From positions 124,001 through 188,000 of the forward strand of contig NZ_KB911596.1 of NCBI RefSeq assembly GCF_000383615.1: a DNA stretch of 64,000 nt, written 5' to 3'. Of the stretch, positions 35,101 through 42,931 are shown one piece after another. The DNA is from Streptomyces canus 299MFChir4.1. Its GTDB lineage: Bacteria; Actinomycetota; Actinomycetes; Streptomycetales; Streptomycetaceae. A program made the position numbers and the translations under genes. The notes below the pieces were generated by a model, which saw nothing but the letters and a program-made list of their open reading frames with translations, made no database searches and was not told where the DNA came from. Within the stretch, counting starts at the first letter, position 1; each line of letters opens with the position of its first letter.

Positions 35101-37111
35101 TCGCGAGGTCCCGCGCGTCCTTGGCGGTCTGCGCCTGTAGGGCGGCCGCGTCGGCGGCGGCCTTCGCCTGGGCCCGGGCCTCGTTCGCGGCCGCGGTACG
35201 GAAGGCGGCCTTGGACTGCGCGGCCTGCGTCAGGGCCCGTGCGGCGACGGTGGCGCTGTCCCCGGCGGCGGCACGGGTGGCCGCGTAGGCGGTGTCACCG
35301 GCCTTGGCCAGCGCGTCCAGCGCGGCGGCCGAGGCCTTGGTGACCTGCGCCTTCTGCTGCCCGGCGAGCAGACCCCGGCCCCGCGGGGCACCCGCCTTGT
35401 CGGCGATGCCGTACGCCGCCGTCAGCGCGGTGTCCGTCGTGGTGGCGGTCGTCTTCGCCGCCGTGGCCTGGGCCTTGAGCAGGTCGACCTGCTTCTTCGC
35501 GGCGGCCTGGGCGTCCGTGACACCCTTGGCCGCCTTGTCGAACTGCGCCTTGGTCGGGTAGTCGAGGTCGTCGGTGCCCTGGTGCCCGGACGGGACGACG
35601 TCGAACTGCTGCGGCGCCTTGCCGGTGCAGTCCCACATCCGGCCGTCCCGGCTGTTGGTGTAGTCGGCGAGGTCGAGGCAGTTGCCGGTGCCCGGGTTGT
35701 AGAGGCGCGAGGTGCCGTGGGTGCCGTACTGCCACTTCTGGGAGGCGCCGGTGCCACAGGTGGAGATCTGCACCGCCGTACCGTTGGCGCTCGCGCCGCC
35801 CTTGACGGTCAGGCACTTGCCCGAGTTGGGGTTGACCAGGTGGTCGCCGTCGATCTGCCACTTCTGGCCGACGCTGCCGTTGCAGGTGTAGATCTGCACG
35901 GGCGTGCCGTTGTCCTTCTTGCCGCCCGCCACGTCCAGGCACTTGTCGGATGCCCCGTGGGCGTGCACGACGAAGGGGCTGGTGCCGATCCAGCCGGGGC
36001 CGCCGGCCGACCAGTAGTCCTGCCAGCGGACCAGGTGGTCGGCGCGCCAGGAGAGTCCGAGCAGTTCACCGAGTGCCTTGGAGCCGGTGGCCAGCGCCTT
36101 GACGGCGGTCTTGTTGGCGGTCAGGAGCTGGTTGCGCGGGGTGGCCTGCGCGGTGATCTCCTGCTGCCACTCGGCGGAGGCGGCGGCGACCTCCTTGCCG
36201 AGCACCTTGTTCGGGTCGGCCGGGGTGCGCCAGGCGCAGGAGGAGAACCGGGTCTTCAGGTCCTCGACCGCGATGCGGTATTCGACGCTGCCCGGCTCGG
36301 GCGCGGTGCGCGGGAAACCGCCGTACGACAGGAAGAGCCGGGCGTTGTCGGCGGCCGTCGGCTCCATCGACCAGTTCACCAGATGGTCGTAGGCCTGGTG
36401 CTCCTCGTACGCCTGATTCCAGTTGGGCGAATGCGGGTCGGGGTCGCCGCCGTACAGCGGGTCACCGAGGTCCTTGACCGCCTTGACGCCGGCGTCGTCG
36501 GCCTTCGGGGTCAGGTCACGGTAGAAGTCGTCCTCGGACTTCCAGAACTGTTCCCAGATCCACGTGGAGATGCCGGTCTGCTGGAAGAAGTTGGGGCGGT
36601 CGTCGCCGCTCGTGCCGGGCGGCCACTCGAAGTCGGCGACCGACTTGAAGCCGGACGGCGTGGGCAGTCCGGAGATCTGGAAGTCCCGGATGTGGTCGTA
36701 GAGCGCCGAGCCCTCCTTGTCGGCGGCGTCCCGGTCCTGCTTGAACGCCGTCGACAGCGGAGTGGTCTCCCAGTACTGCCGGTTCGCCGCGGTGTGCAGC
36801 TTGTCCGGCGTCTGGTTCAGCCCGTCCTGCGCGACCCCGAACATGGCCGGCCCGCCCATCCGCAGCGCCTCGCCCAGCAGGCACTGGTCCTGTCGGAGCT
36901 GTTCGGCGGCCTTGGCGTCGAAGCCGTCGTAGCTGTCGCCGCTGTCCGAGGCGTCGGCCACGGAAGCCATGTCGTCGCCCGCGTACCGGCTGATCAGGTC
37001 GGGCTGTACGGCCACTGAGCCGATCAGCGCCACGGCTACCGCGGATGTCAGCAGCGGTGTCAGGAGCCCGGAGCGCGCTCGGGCATGCGTGAAGAGCCGA
37101 TATCTCGGCAT
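32198..37111 (-). CDS. Large secreted polymorphic toxin: ricin-B lectin, Ala-rich coiled coil, HINT, RNase A-like tip
   Basis: A 1637-aa exported protein. Residues about 12-36 form a signal peptide or anchor. An actinobacterial N-terminal domain (about 50-370) is followed by a ricin-B lectin domain (384-507, with QKW repeats) that probably binds glycans. A highly Ala-rich coiled coil (Ala with Asp, Glu, Lys, Gln and Arg) runs from about 517 to 1157, likely a long stalk. An alpha region precedes the HINT domain (about 1353-1497, CIRNSFPGG to VLVHN), which probably self-cleaves to free the tip. The tip (1498-1637) has HTLKDHV near its start and YYVQTCYP at its end, matching bacterial CdiA-CT RNase A-like domains. 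GGGGAGGA precedes the ATG. The immunity gene follows. Confidence 0.85.
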   Translation of the reverse strand: MPRYRLFTHARARSGLLTPLLTSAVAVALIGSVAVQPDLISRYAGDDMASVADASDSGDSYDGFDAKAAEQLRQDQCLLGEALRMGGPAMFGVAQDGLNQTPDKLHTAANRQYWETTPLSTAFKQDRDAADKEGSALYDHIRDFQISGLPTPSGFKSVADFEWPPGTSGDDRPNFFQQTGISTWIWEQFWKSEDDFYRDLTPKADDAGVKAVKDLGDPLYGGDPDPHSPNWNQAYEEHQAYDHLVNWSMEPTAADNARLFLSYGGFPRTAPEPGSVEYRIAVEDLKTRFSSCAWRTPADPNKVLGKEVAAASAEWQQEITAQATPRNQLLTANKTAVKALATGSKALGELLGLSWRADHLVRWQDYWSAGGPGWIGTSPFVVHAHGASDKCLDVAGGKKDNGTPVQIYTCNGSVGQKWQIDGDHLVNPNSGKCLTVKGGASANGTAVQISTCGTGASQKWQYGTHGTSRLYNPGTGNCLDLADYTNSRDGRMWDCTGKAPQQFDVVPSGHQGTDDLDYPTKAQFDKAAKGVTDAQAAAKKQVDLLKAQATAAKTTATTTDTALTAAYGIADKAGAPRGRGLLAGQQKAQVTKASAAALDALAKAGDTAYAATRAAAGDSATVAARALTQAAQSKAAFRTAAANEARAQAKAAADAAALQAQTAKDARDLAKAKLAETQKAEADAKAAAADAHAKRLAAEAEAATAKAEKETAAAKQAEAAQHKQNAQGYAQTAQEAKGRAENAESTARAKRQDAEAARDRAKGKSDDAWDAESKANAARAKADAKDAYAEAHESDADAKDSRAAADEANKAAGDAESAASSARAEADAATQAAADADAAATRAEAAARRARSDADAAQAAKLRADAAVRTATSAAADAIKASEASASAARTAVKLADEAEKHAADAMKQADAAKAEAAKAVAGAADAAGHAYTTAQAAEDAGNAAQQVAAPANDAIQLGAPYVTTDSAAGLAVLSGQSSKTIAEQQRAVAEAHAANAQKNAAQAASLAAAATGDAKAAYTLAAEAAGFAADARKSAKEALGYAAEAAQYAADAQASLARAKEYDRQATEDAAAADQAADRAESYAVDARASADQAALDAEAARSAAAQAEQAAKDARAAADRADAEATAAEQAAKDAQKYAESAQQAADQAARNDANSQVQAGAGTGLGGVFSVIDDIKQRGDPQRLPDDCSRLPCDLVYEVHFDATVSYYLCLNPEVPATESGCPAEDTQFLKTKTFTDLSKKVKISSWEATKDLWKGLFDSIIGDFVGCYHKITTAQDGGSYGDCAWAATWLPLGGPIAKVTEAIRAVDAAMRTGIGVSDALKALRVLDVDARALAAIERSARTYEEARTACIRNSFPGGTQVVLADGSRKDIRDVRFGDRLLATDPDTGNTRGEPVTQTFSHASADLLDITLASGGDLTSTSGHKFFVIGRGWTLASDLRPGDSLRTPGASPRTVAAVLDRDASSPQTVYDLTVAGLHTFYAVAGATPVLVHNCSDLILDERSFPGQAHTLKDHVRPSQAEAETIAHDKTVKNGYDTPNSVFVDQQTAQQVVDYALANNANKIRKWMSENRTNELTWSGTFGRNNSLGTVYYDSGRAAPKATGNGFFIKLVRAPKVEGQAKHPLGYYVQTCYPK

Positions 37112-37247
37112 GGTGGTCTGTCCTCCCCGTGGCGACGGTGTTCCCCCGGTCGCCGTTCGACGCGCCCTGTGGCGGAGTGGTCGGCTCCGTCCGGCGCGGC
37201 GTTTACCTTAGACATACATGTCGGGTGCAGGACAAGAGTTTTCTGGG

Positions 37248-37268
37248 TCACATGTGGGAAACATGTGA
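37248..37268. promoter_or_regulatory. Palindrome upstream of the RNase toxin gene
   Basis: TCACATGT (37248-37255) and ACATGTGA (37261-37268) form perfect 8-bp arms about a GGGAA centre, 137 bp upstream of the toxin start. A smaller pair GACAT/ATGTC sits at 37211-37222. The larger one looks like an operator for a dimeric regulator. The regulator is not identified. Confidence 0.5.
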
Positions 37269-37317
37269 AGCCTGAGGCAGTGCGGACAACCGGGGACGGA
37301 TCGGGGACAGGCATGAC

Positions 37318-37351
37318 GAAGGCCCCGCTGCCGTGGAGCAGCGGGGCCTTC
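37318..37351 (-). terminator. Terminator of tmRNA gene
   Basis: GAAGGCCCCGCTGC (37318-37331) pairs perfectly with GCAGCGGGGCCTTC (37338-37351) around a 6-nt loop, 34 bp past the 3' end of ssrA. It may also stop read-through toward the toxin gene. Confidence 0.85.
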
Positions 37352-37384
37352 GCCCACATGGGGTTGCCTCCCGGAAGAGGCGAG

Positions 37385-37768
37385 TGGAGATGGCGGGAAT
37401 CGAACCCGCGTCCAACGGTGCAGAACCAGGGCTTCTCCGTGTGCAGTTCGCTGCGATTTTCTCGGCCCCGGCGATCACGCGAACAAGTCGCCGACGGGCC
37501 CAGTCACTGTTTGATTTCCCATCGCACCCCGTGACCGGGCGCAATGGTTTAGTCCCCTAGATTATGCCAGGATCCGGGTCGGGAACACTCCCGGGCTGAC
37601 ACCCGTTAGGGCCTTCGCTCACTGCTTATTAGGCAGCGAGGGCGAAGACGCGGGAATCGCTCTTGGAATTGGCGATTATTGGTTGCGACATATGGTTTAC
37701 GAGATCATTGCCGCTTCCTCGACACGCTTCCCCTGCCTCAACAGCCGCTGTCGAAACCGATCATCCCC
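37385..37768 (-). ncRNA. ssrA: tmRNA (transfer-messenger RNA)
   Basis: Rescues stalled ribosomes together with SmpB. The 5' end GGGGAUG (37768-37762) pairs with CAUCUCC at the 3' end (37392-37386), forming the acceptor stem; the discriminator base is A at 37385 and the CCA is not encoded. The T-arm GCGGGTTCGATTCCCGC and the 5' sequence GATCGGTTTCGACAG are standard tmRNA signatures. The tag reading frame runs 37673 to 37632 and reads ANSKSDSRVFALAA before tandem stop codons TAA TAA. The hydrophobic ALAA end is the conserved protease signal. The gene lies 113 bp downstream of smpB in the same direction. Confidence 0.95.
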
Positions 37769-37881
37769 ATGTTTTGTTTTCAATGCGCCCACCGACCTCG
37801 GCCGGTGTTGGCTCCATCGTACGTGACCAACGCACGCCGATGCCACTGTATTCCCGGCGACCGCGCCGGGCCGGCCGCGCC

Positions 37882-38448
37882 CTACTGACCGCGCTCCTTG
37901 CGCTTCACCGCCGCGATCGCCCGGTCCGACTCCCGCCGGTCCTGCTTCTCGCGCAGGGTCTGCCGCTTGTCGTACTCCTTCTTGCCTCGCGCGAGGGCGA
38001 TCTCGGCCTTCGCACGGCCGTTGGTGAAGTACAGAGCGAGGGGCACGATCGTGTGACCCGTCTCCTGGGCCTTGGTCTCCAGCTTGTCGATCTCCTCGCG
38101 GTGCAGCAGCAGCTTGCGCTTGCGGCGCGCGGAGTGGTTGGTCCAGCTGCCCTGGCTGTACTCGGGGATGTGGGCGTTGTGCAGCCACGCCTCACCGCCG
38201 TCGATCTGGACGAACCCGTCGGCCAGCGAGGTCCGCCCCTGGCGCAGCGACTTCACCTCGGTACCCGTGAGCACGATCCCGGCCTCGTAGGTGTCGATGA
38301 TCGCGTAGTCGTGCCGGGCCTTCTTGTTCTGGGCGACCAGCTTCCGCTTGCCGCCCTTCTCCCCGTCCCGGGCCTTGCCGCCCCCGCCACCCTGCTTCGG
38401 CTGGGACTCCTTCGGTACGTACATTCCCTTGCTCATAGTGCTGCCCAT
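37882..38448 (-). CDS. smpB: SsrA-binding protein SmpB
   Basis: Delivers tmRNA to stalled ribosomes. 188 aa; the OB-fold core is unmistakable (LVAQNKKARHDYAI, GTEVKSLRQGRTSLADGFVQI, NHSARRKRKLLLHREEI), and the C-terminal basic tail (about 160-188), which reads the mRNA channel, is complete. The N-terminus has an extra 35-residue Gly/Lys-rich extension not found in E. coli SmpB. The chosen start is ATG 38448; ATG 38436 or 38424 would shorten the extension. Lies directly upstream of ssrA. Confidence 0.97.
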   Translation of the reverse strand: MGSTMSKGMYVPKESQPKQGGGGGKARDGEKGGKRKLVAQNKKARHDYAIIDTYEAGIVLTGTEVKSLRQGRTSLADGFVQIDGGEAWLHNAHIPEYSQGSWTNHSARRKRKLLLHREEIDKLETKAQETGHTIVPLALYFTNGRAKAEIALARGKKEYDKRQTLREKQDRRESDRAIAAVKRKERGQ

Positions 38449-38570
38449 TTTCGCACTAGGTGGGGGTGCGAGGACCAGTCCTTATCGACGGGCGGTCGGG
38501 GCAGCGCCCCTTCAGTGGCGCTGGGAACTGCGCGACAAGCCCACACCGGCCCGCAGCCGACGGACGACCT

Positions 38571-39743
38571 CTAGTCGCCCAATCCCCCGAGCACCGTCTC
38601 GGCCTGCTGAAGAGCTCCCTCGTCGGCTTCCAGATCGGGCGTGATACCCCGTCCGTCGACCCCTCGCCCCGACGGGGTCCGATAGTGCCCCACGGTCAGC
38701 TCGGCCACGGCCCCGTCCGGCAGCCGGCTGGGCATCTGCACGGACCCCTTGCCGAACGTACGGGACCCGACGACCACGGCCCGCCCCCGGTCCTGCAGCG
38801 CCCCGGTGAGAAGCTCCGCCGCGCTCATCGTGCCGCCGTCGACCAGCGCGACCAGCGCTCTGCTCGTGTCCCCGCCGGGCTCGGCGTGCAGCGCCTGCTG
38901 CGACCCGTCGACGTCGTAGGTCGCGACCAGTCCCCCGTCGAGGAAGGCGGACGCCGCGGTGACCGCCTCGGTGACCAGCCCGCCGGAGTTCCCGCGCAGG
39001 TCGAGAATGATCCCGCCGCCGGCCGGAGCGTCCTGGACGGCGTCACGGACCTCGTCCCCGACGCCCTTGGTGAACGAGTCGATCCTGATGACGGTGATCC
39101 CGCCGGCGAGTTCCCGGACGGCGACCGAGTCCGTGGACAGACGGGCGCGCCGGACGATCTTCGTCCACGCGTGTGTGCCGCGCTCCAGGCCGAGCCGCAC
39201 CGCCGTACCGGCGGCCGCGTCCTTGGCGTCGCCGCGCAGTAAGGAGACCACCTCGGTGACCGGATGCCCGTCGACCCGCTCCCCGTCGACGCTGCGCAGC
39301 CGGTCGCCCTCGCGGATCCCGGCGGCGGCCGCGGGCGAGTCCGAGCTCACCCGGGTCACCTCGATACGGCCGTCCCGCTCGCGCCGCGCCCACAGGCCGA
39401 CGCCGGTGTACCGGCCGTCGAGGGCCTCCTCGAACTCCTCGTACTCGCCACGGGAGTAGACGGCCCCCCAGCGGTCCCCGCTGCGGCTGACGGCGCGCTC
39501 GGCGGCCTCCTCGGGGGACGCGCCGTCGGCCATGGCCTTCTCGGCCGCCGCGGCCACGTCCTCGTGATGACCCGCGGGGGCGGCCGAACGGGCCGCGTCC
39601 GACGAGGACTTCCGGTCGTTGCCGTCGGCCTCGGAGAAGGAGCCGGTCGCCGCGCCGGCCACCAAGACGCTCGCGAACACCAATGTCAGGGCCGCCCCGC
39701 GGCGGATGCGGCGGGGCTGACAGAACAGATCTCGGCCCGACAT
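38571..39743 (-). CDS. S41 family carboxy-terminal processing protease with PDZ domain
   Basis: A 390-aa exported serine protease. A basic start and hydrophobic segment (about residues 12-35) act as signal or anchor. A PDZ domain (about 110-190, with RREGDRL-like and GVGL patterns) recognises substrate C-termini, and the S41 catalytic domain follows (about 195-375). The catalytic Ser lies in GTMSAAELL and the Lys in SRTFGKGSVQ. ATG 39743 is preferred because it begins the signal-like segment. The neighbours are smpB downstream and ftsX upstream, an order conserved across Streptomyces. A role in processing cell-envelope proteins is likely from the family. Confidence 0.92.
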   Translation of the reverse strand: MSGRDLFCQPRRIRRGAALTLVFASVLVAGAATGSFSEADGNDRKSSSDAARSAAPAGHHEDVAAAAEKAMADGASPEEAAERAVSRSGDRWGAVYSRGEYEEFEEALDGRYTGVGLWARRERDGRIEVTRVSSDSPAAAAGIREGDRLRSVDGERVDGHPVTEVVSLLRGDAKDAAAGTAVRLGLERGTHAWTKIVRRARLSTDSVAVRELAGGITVIRIDSFTKGVGDEVRDAVQDAPAGGGIILDLRGNSGGLVTEAVTAASAFLDGGLVATYDVDGSQQALHAEPGGDTSRALVALVDGGTMSAAELLTGALQDRGRAVVVGSRTFGKGSVQMPSRLPDGAVAELTVGHYRTPSGRGVDGRGITPDLEADEGALQQAETVLGGLGD

Positions 39744-39765
39744 GCCGGTGAGTCTAGGACAACGC

Positions 39766-39803
39766 AAGAGGGCCGCACGGCCGGTTGACCGTACGGCCCT
39801 CTT
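39766..39803 (-). terminator. Terminator downstream of ftsX
   Basis: AAGAGGGCCG (39766-39775) and CGGCCCTCTT (39794-39803), extended by partly matching CACGG/CCGTA flanks, form a long hairpin 9 bp after the ftsX stop. Confidence 0.75.
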
Positions 39804-39811
39804 GGCATGCG

Positions 39812-40729
39812 TCACACCTTCAGGTACTTGCGCAGCGCGAAGAACGCGGCCAGCGCGGGCATCAGCACACTCGTGGCGAGGATGAGCGGCAGCTTCGTCA
39901 GGACGGCGTCCCAGCCCACGAAGTTGATCAGGTTGAGCTTGGTGGCCAGGGCCATGCCGTGGTCGACCGTGAAGTACCGACCGACGACGAGGAAGACACA
40001 GGCGAGCCCGCCGCCGATCGCGCCGGCGACGGCGGCCTCCATGATGAACGGCGCCTGGATGTAGAAGCCGGACGCGCCCACGAGCCGCATGATCCCGGTC
40101 TCCCGCCGACGGCTGAACGCCGAGACCCGCACCGTGTTGACGATCAGCAGCAGGGCGACGATCAGCATGAGCGCCATGACGCCGAGCGCGGCTCTGTTCA
40201 TCAGGTTCAGCAGCGTGAAGAGGTTGTCCAGGATGCCCTTCTGGTCCTGCACGGACTGCACGCCGTCACGGCCGTTGAAGGCGGTCGCGATGACCTGGTA
40301 CTTCTCCGGATCCTTCAGCTTGATCCGGTACGACTCCTGCATCTGGTCCGGGGTGAGGGACGCGGCCAGCGGGGAGTCGCCGAACTGCTCCTTGTAGTGC
40401 TTGTACGCATCGTCCTGGGACTCGTGGATGACCGTCTCGACGACCGACATCTTCTTCAGGTCGGAGAGGACGTCCTTCTTCTGGTCGTCGGTCACCGCGC
40501 CCTTGGCGCACTTGGGATCCGACTCGGCGTCGCTCTTGTTGCAGAGGAAGATCGAGACGTTGACCTTGTCGTACCAGTAGCCCTTCATGGCGCCGACCTG
40601 ATCGCTCAGCAGGAGCGACCCGCCGAACAGGGCGAGCGACAAGGCGACGGAGACGACGACCGCGAACGTCATCGTCAGGTTGCGACGGAGACCGACACCG
40701 ATCTCGGAGAGTACGAACTGGGCGCGCAT
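39812..40729 (-). CDS. ftsX: Cell division protein FtsX
   Basis: A 305-aa ABC-type membrane protein that works with FtsE to activate a peptidoglycan hydrolase outside the cell. A first membrane helix (about 25-45) is followed by a large extracytoplasmic domain (about 50-175, including two Cys around FLCNKSDAESDPKCAKG that could form a disulphide), then three further helices and a short tail ending in RKYLKV. It lies 42 bp downstream of ftsE, forming an operon. Confidence 0.96.
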   Translation of the reverse strand: MRAQFVLSEIGVGLRRNLTMTFAVVVSVALSLALFGGSLLLSDQVGAMKGYWYDKVNVSIFLCNKSDAESDPKCAKGAVTDDQKKDVLSDLKKMSVVETVIHESQDDAYKHYKEQFGDSPLAASLTPDQMQESYRIKLKDPEKYQVIATAFNGRDGVQSVQDQKGILDNLFTLLNLMNRAALGVMALMLIVALLLIVNTVRVSAFSRRRETGIMRLVGASGFYIQAPFIMEAAVAGAIGGGLACVFLVVGRYFTVDHGMALATKLNLINFVGWDAVLTKLPLILATSVLMPALAAFFALRKYLKV

Positions 40730-40771
40730 GGCGTCTTCTTCAGGCCTTTCCGGGGACTCTTCGAACGGCGG

Positions 40772-41461
40772 TCAGTGCTGGTAGCCGTAGACGCCGCGTG
40801 CCTGGTCGCGGACGAGGCGGCCCTTCTCCAGCTCGATGACGCGCTTGCGCATCTGGTCCACGATGTTCTGGTCGTGCGTGGCCATCAGGACCGTCGTGCC
40901 CGTCCGGTTGATCCGGTCGAGCAGCTTCATGATGCCGACGGAGGTCTGCGGGTCGAGGTTGCCGGTGGGCTCGTCGGCGATCAGCAGCTTGGGCCGGTTC
41001 ACGAAGGCCCGCGCGATCGCCACGCGCTGCTGCTCACCACCGGAGAGCTCACCGGGCATCCGCTCCTCCTTGCCGCCGAGCCCGACGAGGTCGAGCACCT
41101 GCGGCACGGACTTGCGGATCTCGCCGCGGGACTTGCCGATGACCTCCTGGGCGAAGGCCACGTTCTCGGCGACCGTCTTGTTGGGCAGGAGCCGGAAGTC
41201 CTGGAACACCGTCCCCAGTTGGCGCCGCATCTGCGGCACCTTCCAGTTGGACAGTCGGGCGAGGTCCTTGCCCAGCACGTGCACCTGTCCCTGGCTGCAC
41301 TGCTCCTCGCGGAGGATCAGCCGCAGGAAGGTGGACTTTCCGGAGCCGGAGGACCCGACGAGGAACACGAACTCGCCCTTCTCCACTTCCAGGGAGACAT
41401 CCCTGAGTGCGGGGCGGGTCTGCTTGGGGTAGACCTTGGATACGTTGTCGAATCGGATCAC
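40772..41461 (-). CDS. ftsE: Cell division ATP-binding protein FtsE
   Basis: A 229-aa ABC ATPase. Walker A GSSGSGKS is at about residues 36-43, Q-loop VFQDFRLL, signature LSGGEQQR near 140, Walker B LLIADEP and the His switch MATHDQ. GTG 41461 starts IRFDNVSKVYP, the normal FtsE N-terminus; upstream in-frame sequence has no family similarity and would only lengthen it. FtsE powers FtsX in septal wall remodelling. Confidence 0.96.
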   Translation of the reverse strand: MIRFDNVSKVYPKQTRPALRDVSLEVEKGEFVFLVGSSGSGKSTFLRLILREEQCSQGQVHVLGKDLARLSNWKVPQMRRQLGTVFQDFRLLPNKTVAENVAFAQEVIGKSRGEIRKSVPQVLDLVGLGGKEERMPGELSGGEQQRVAIARAFVNRPKLLIADEPTGNLDPQTSVGIMKLLDRINRTGTTVLMATHDQNIVDQMRKRVIELEKGRLVRDQARGVYGYQH

Positions 41462-41697
41462 GGATGCACCACGGTAGGCCGGGGGTAGATGAGCGTGACC
41501 ATACGCGAACCGGGTGCGCGAGCGCAGGCGCCGGTTCGGGTTGCGTATCGGTTGGGCGGTTTTGTGCCCACCTGGGAACCCCTTCTCGGCAGCGCACAGG
41601 CGACCCCCGGAGGAACCTGGCACAGTAGAGAGGGGAACATTCCCCGACCCGGAGGCGTTCTTCCCGTAGAACGTATTTCGCAAGAAGGGTGACGCGC

Positions 41698-41889
41698 ATG
41701 ACGTACGACCGCCTGGTGTGCGCAAACTGCGCGGCACCCGTGAGCGAGGGCCGGTGCCATGTGTGCCGCGCGAACCGCGAGCGGCTGCAGCAGGAGAACC
41801 TCTTCGCGGGCCTGAACCCGACGGCTCTGATCGCGCTGCTCGCGGTGCTGATCGCAGCGGTGGCCCTGCTGGCGCACCAGACCGCGTAG
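41698..41889 (+). CDS. Small zinc-ribbon membrane protein
   Basis: A 63-aa protein. The N-terminal half has CANC and CHVC, a four-Cys zinc-ribbon pattern, and the C-terminal half (about 42-60) is one hydrophobic helix. ATG 41698 is preferred over GTG 41689 because the GAAGG site lies at a proper distance from it. It is divergent from ftsE and appears to be a conserved Streptomyces protein. Function unknown. It is followed by a strong terminator. Confidence 0.8.
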   Translation: MTYDRLVCANCAAPVSEGRCHVCRANRERLQQENLFAGLNPTALIALLAVLIAAVALLAHQTA

Positions 41890-41907
41890 GCGGCGGTCGA
41901 GGACATA

Positions 41908-41943
41908 CGAAGGGCCCGGAGCGTGTCCGCTCCGGGCCCTTCG
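41908..41943. terminator. Bidirectional terminator
   Basis: CGAAGGGCCCGGAGC (41908-41922) and its exact complement (41929-41943) lie between the convergent zinc-ribbon and LAETG-protein genes. Confidence 0.9.
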
Positions 41944-41993
41944 TCGTACAGCACGCGCACGCTAAGCGGGCGCGTGACTACCGGACGTCACCG

Positions 41994-42638
41994 TCAGGCG
42001 GCAGCGCCACCGCGGCCGCCGGCCAGGCGCGGCAGCAGACGGAAGCCGACACCGCCGGCGATCATCGTGGCGGCACCGATGACCAGGAAGGCGGTCTGGC
42101 CGGCGCCGGTCTCGGCGAGCTCCTGACCGTTGCTCTGGGCCGCCGTGTTGGACGTGGTGTCCGTGCCGGTCCCGGTGAGGGCCGAGGAGCCCTCTTCCTG
42201 GGTGGAGGCGTTGGAGCCGCCGTCGGGGTTGGTGTTGCTGTTGCCACCCCCGGCGTTGCCGTTCCCGTTCCCGTTCCCGTTGCCATTCCCGTTGCCGTTC
42301 CCGTTGCCCGGGTCGGTCGGGTCCTCGGTGGGCTCGGTGGGCTCCTCGGTCGGGTCCGTGGGCTCATCGGTGACCGGCGGCGTGGTCCCCGGGTCCGTCG
42401 GCACCTCGGTGCCGGGGTCCGTGGGGAGTTCGGTACCCGGGTCGGTCGGAATCTCCGTGCCCGGGTCGGTCGGGTCGTCGCCGAGGCCGGTGTCGACGTT
42501 CACGCCGACACCGCTCTCGCCCACGCTCACGCCGATCTCCAGCGCGGATGCAGCGCCGGCAGCGGTCAGCGAGGCACCGGCCGCGATCACGGCACCGGCG
42601 GCTATACGCGCGATCCGGATCCGCGTCTTCTTCGTCAT
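41994..42638 (-). CDS. Sortase-anchored (LAETG) low-complexity wall protein
   Basis: A 214-aa exported surface protein. A basic N-terminus and signal peptide end near residue 32 (AASA). The mature part consists of PTDPGTE-type repeats (about 55-110), a run of about ten Gly-Asn pairs (encoded by 6-bp CCGTTC-like repeats, 42255-42308), and an Asn/Ser/Thr linker. The sorting signal is LAETG (near 176-180) with a hydrophobic helix and basic tail, matching the LAxTG motif used by class E sortases in Streptomyces. No catalytic domain; probably a spacer or adhesin-like wall protein. It is separated from prfB by about 290 bp. Confidence 0.88.
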   Translation of the reverse strand: MTKKTRIRIARIAAGAVIAAGASLTAAGAASALEIGVSVGESGVGVNVDTGLGDDPTDPGTEIPTDPGTELPTDPGTEVPTDPGTTPPVTDEPTDPTEEPTEPTEDPTDPGNGNGNGNGNGNGNGNGNAGGGNSNTNPDGGSNASTQEEGSSALTGTGTDTTSNTAAQSNGQELAETGAGQTAFLVIGAATMIAGGVGFRLLPRLAGGRGGAAA

Positions 42639-42880
42639 GTGGTTGCTACCCCCAGTAGCTCATCGTCAATGAGGCGGCGCTCGGGGCCGTGATCGACGGG
42701 AGAAGGTAGCTGTGCTTCAAGTCCCCCGGTTCACATGCGCCCCAGAGATACGCATGCCACGCTTCACCCTTCCCATTTTTCAAAGCAACGTCAAGGCCGT
42801 TGCGGGCGCGATGTCCTGGTAAGCGCTCTTTGCCGGGGAAAGCGGTCTGTGAGTGTGATGTAAAACCCAGACATAAAGCA
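42639..42880. promoter_or_regulatory. Upstream region of the LAETG protein gene
   Basis: About 240 bp without a supported gene between the prfB terminator and the LAETG protein start. It is AT-richer than its surroundings. On the minus strand a TTGACG near 42790 could be a -35 element, but no convincing -10 was found. A promoter for the wall-protein gene is expected here. Confidence 0.35.
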
Positions 42881-42905
42881 AACTGCCGCCCGATGGGCGG
42901 CAGTT
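42881..42905 (-). terminator. Terminator of prfB
   Basis: AACTGCCGCCC (42881-42891) and GGGCGGCAGTT (42895-42905) are perfect 11-bp arms with a 3-nt loop, 27 bp past prfB, followed on the minus strand by TTTGCTTTATG, a T-rich tail. Confidence 0.9.
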
Positions 42906-42931
42906 GCGGTGCGACGGTCAAGTCGACAAAG

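Noticed and set aside
32831..35140. 769-aa plus-strand frame opposite the Ala-rich coiled coil
   Set aside because: Codon-bias mirror of a repetitive Ala-rich gene; Gly/Leu/Arg-rich with no domain.
42255..42308. Possible CRISPR-like repeat
   Set aside because: It is a 6-bp microsatellite coding Gly-Asn, with no spacers; no CRISPR array was seen in the window.
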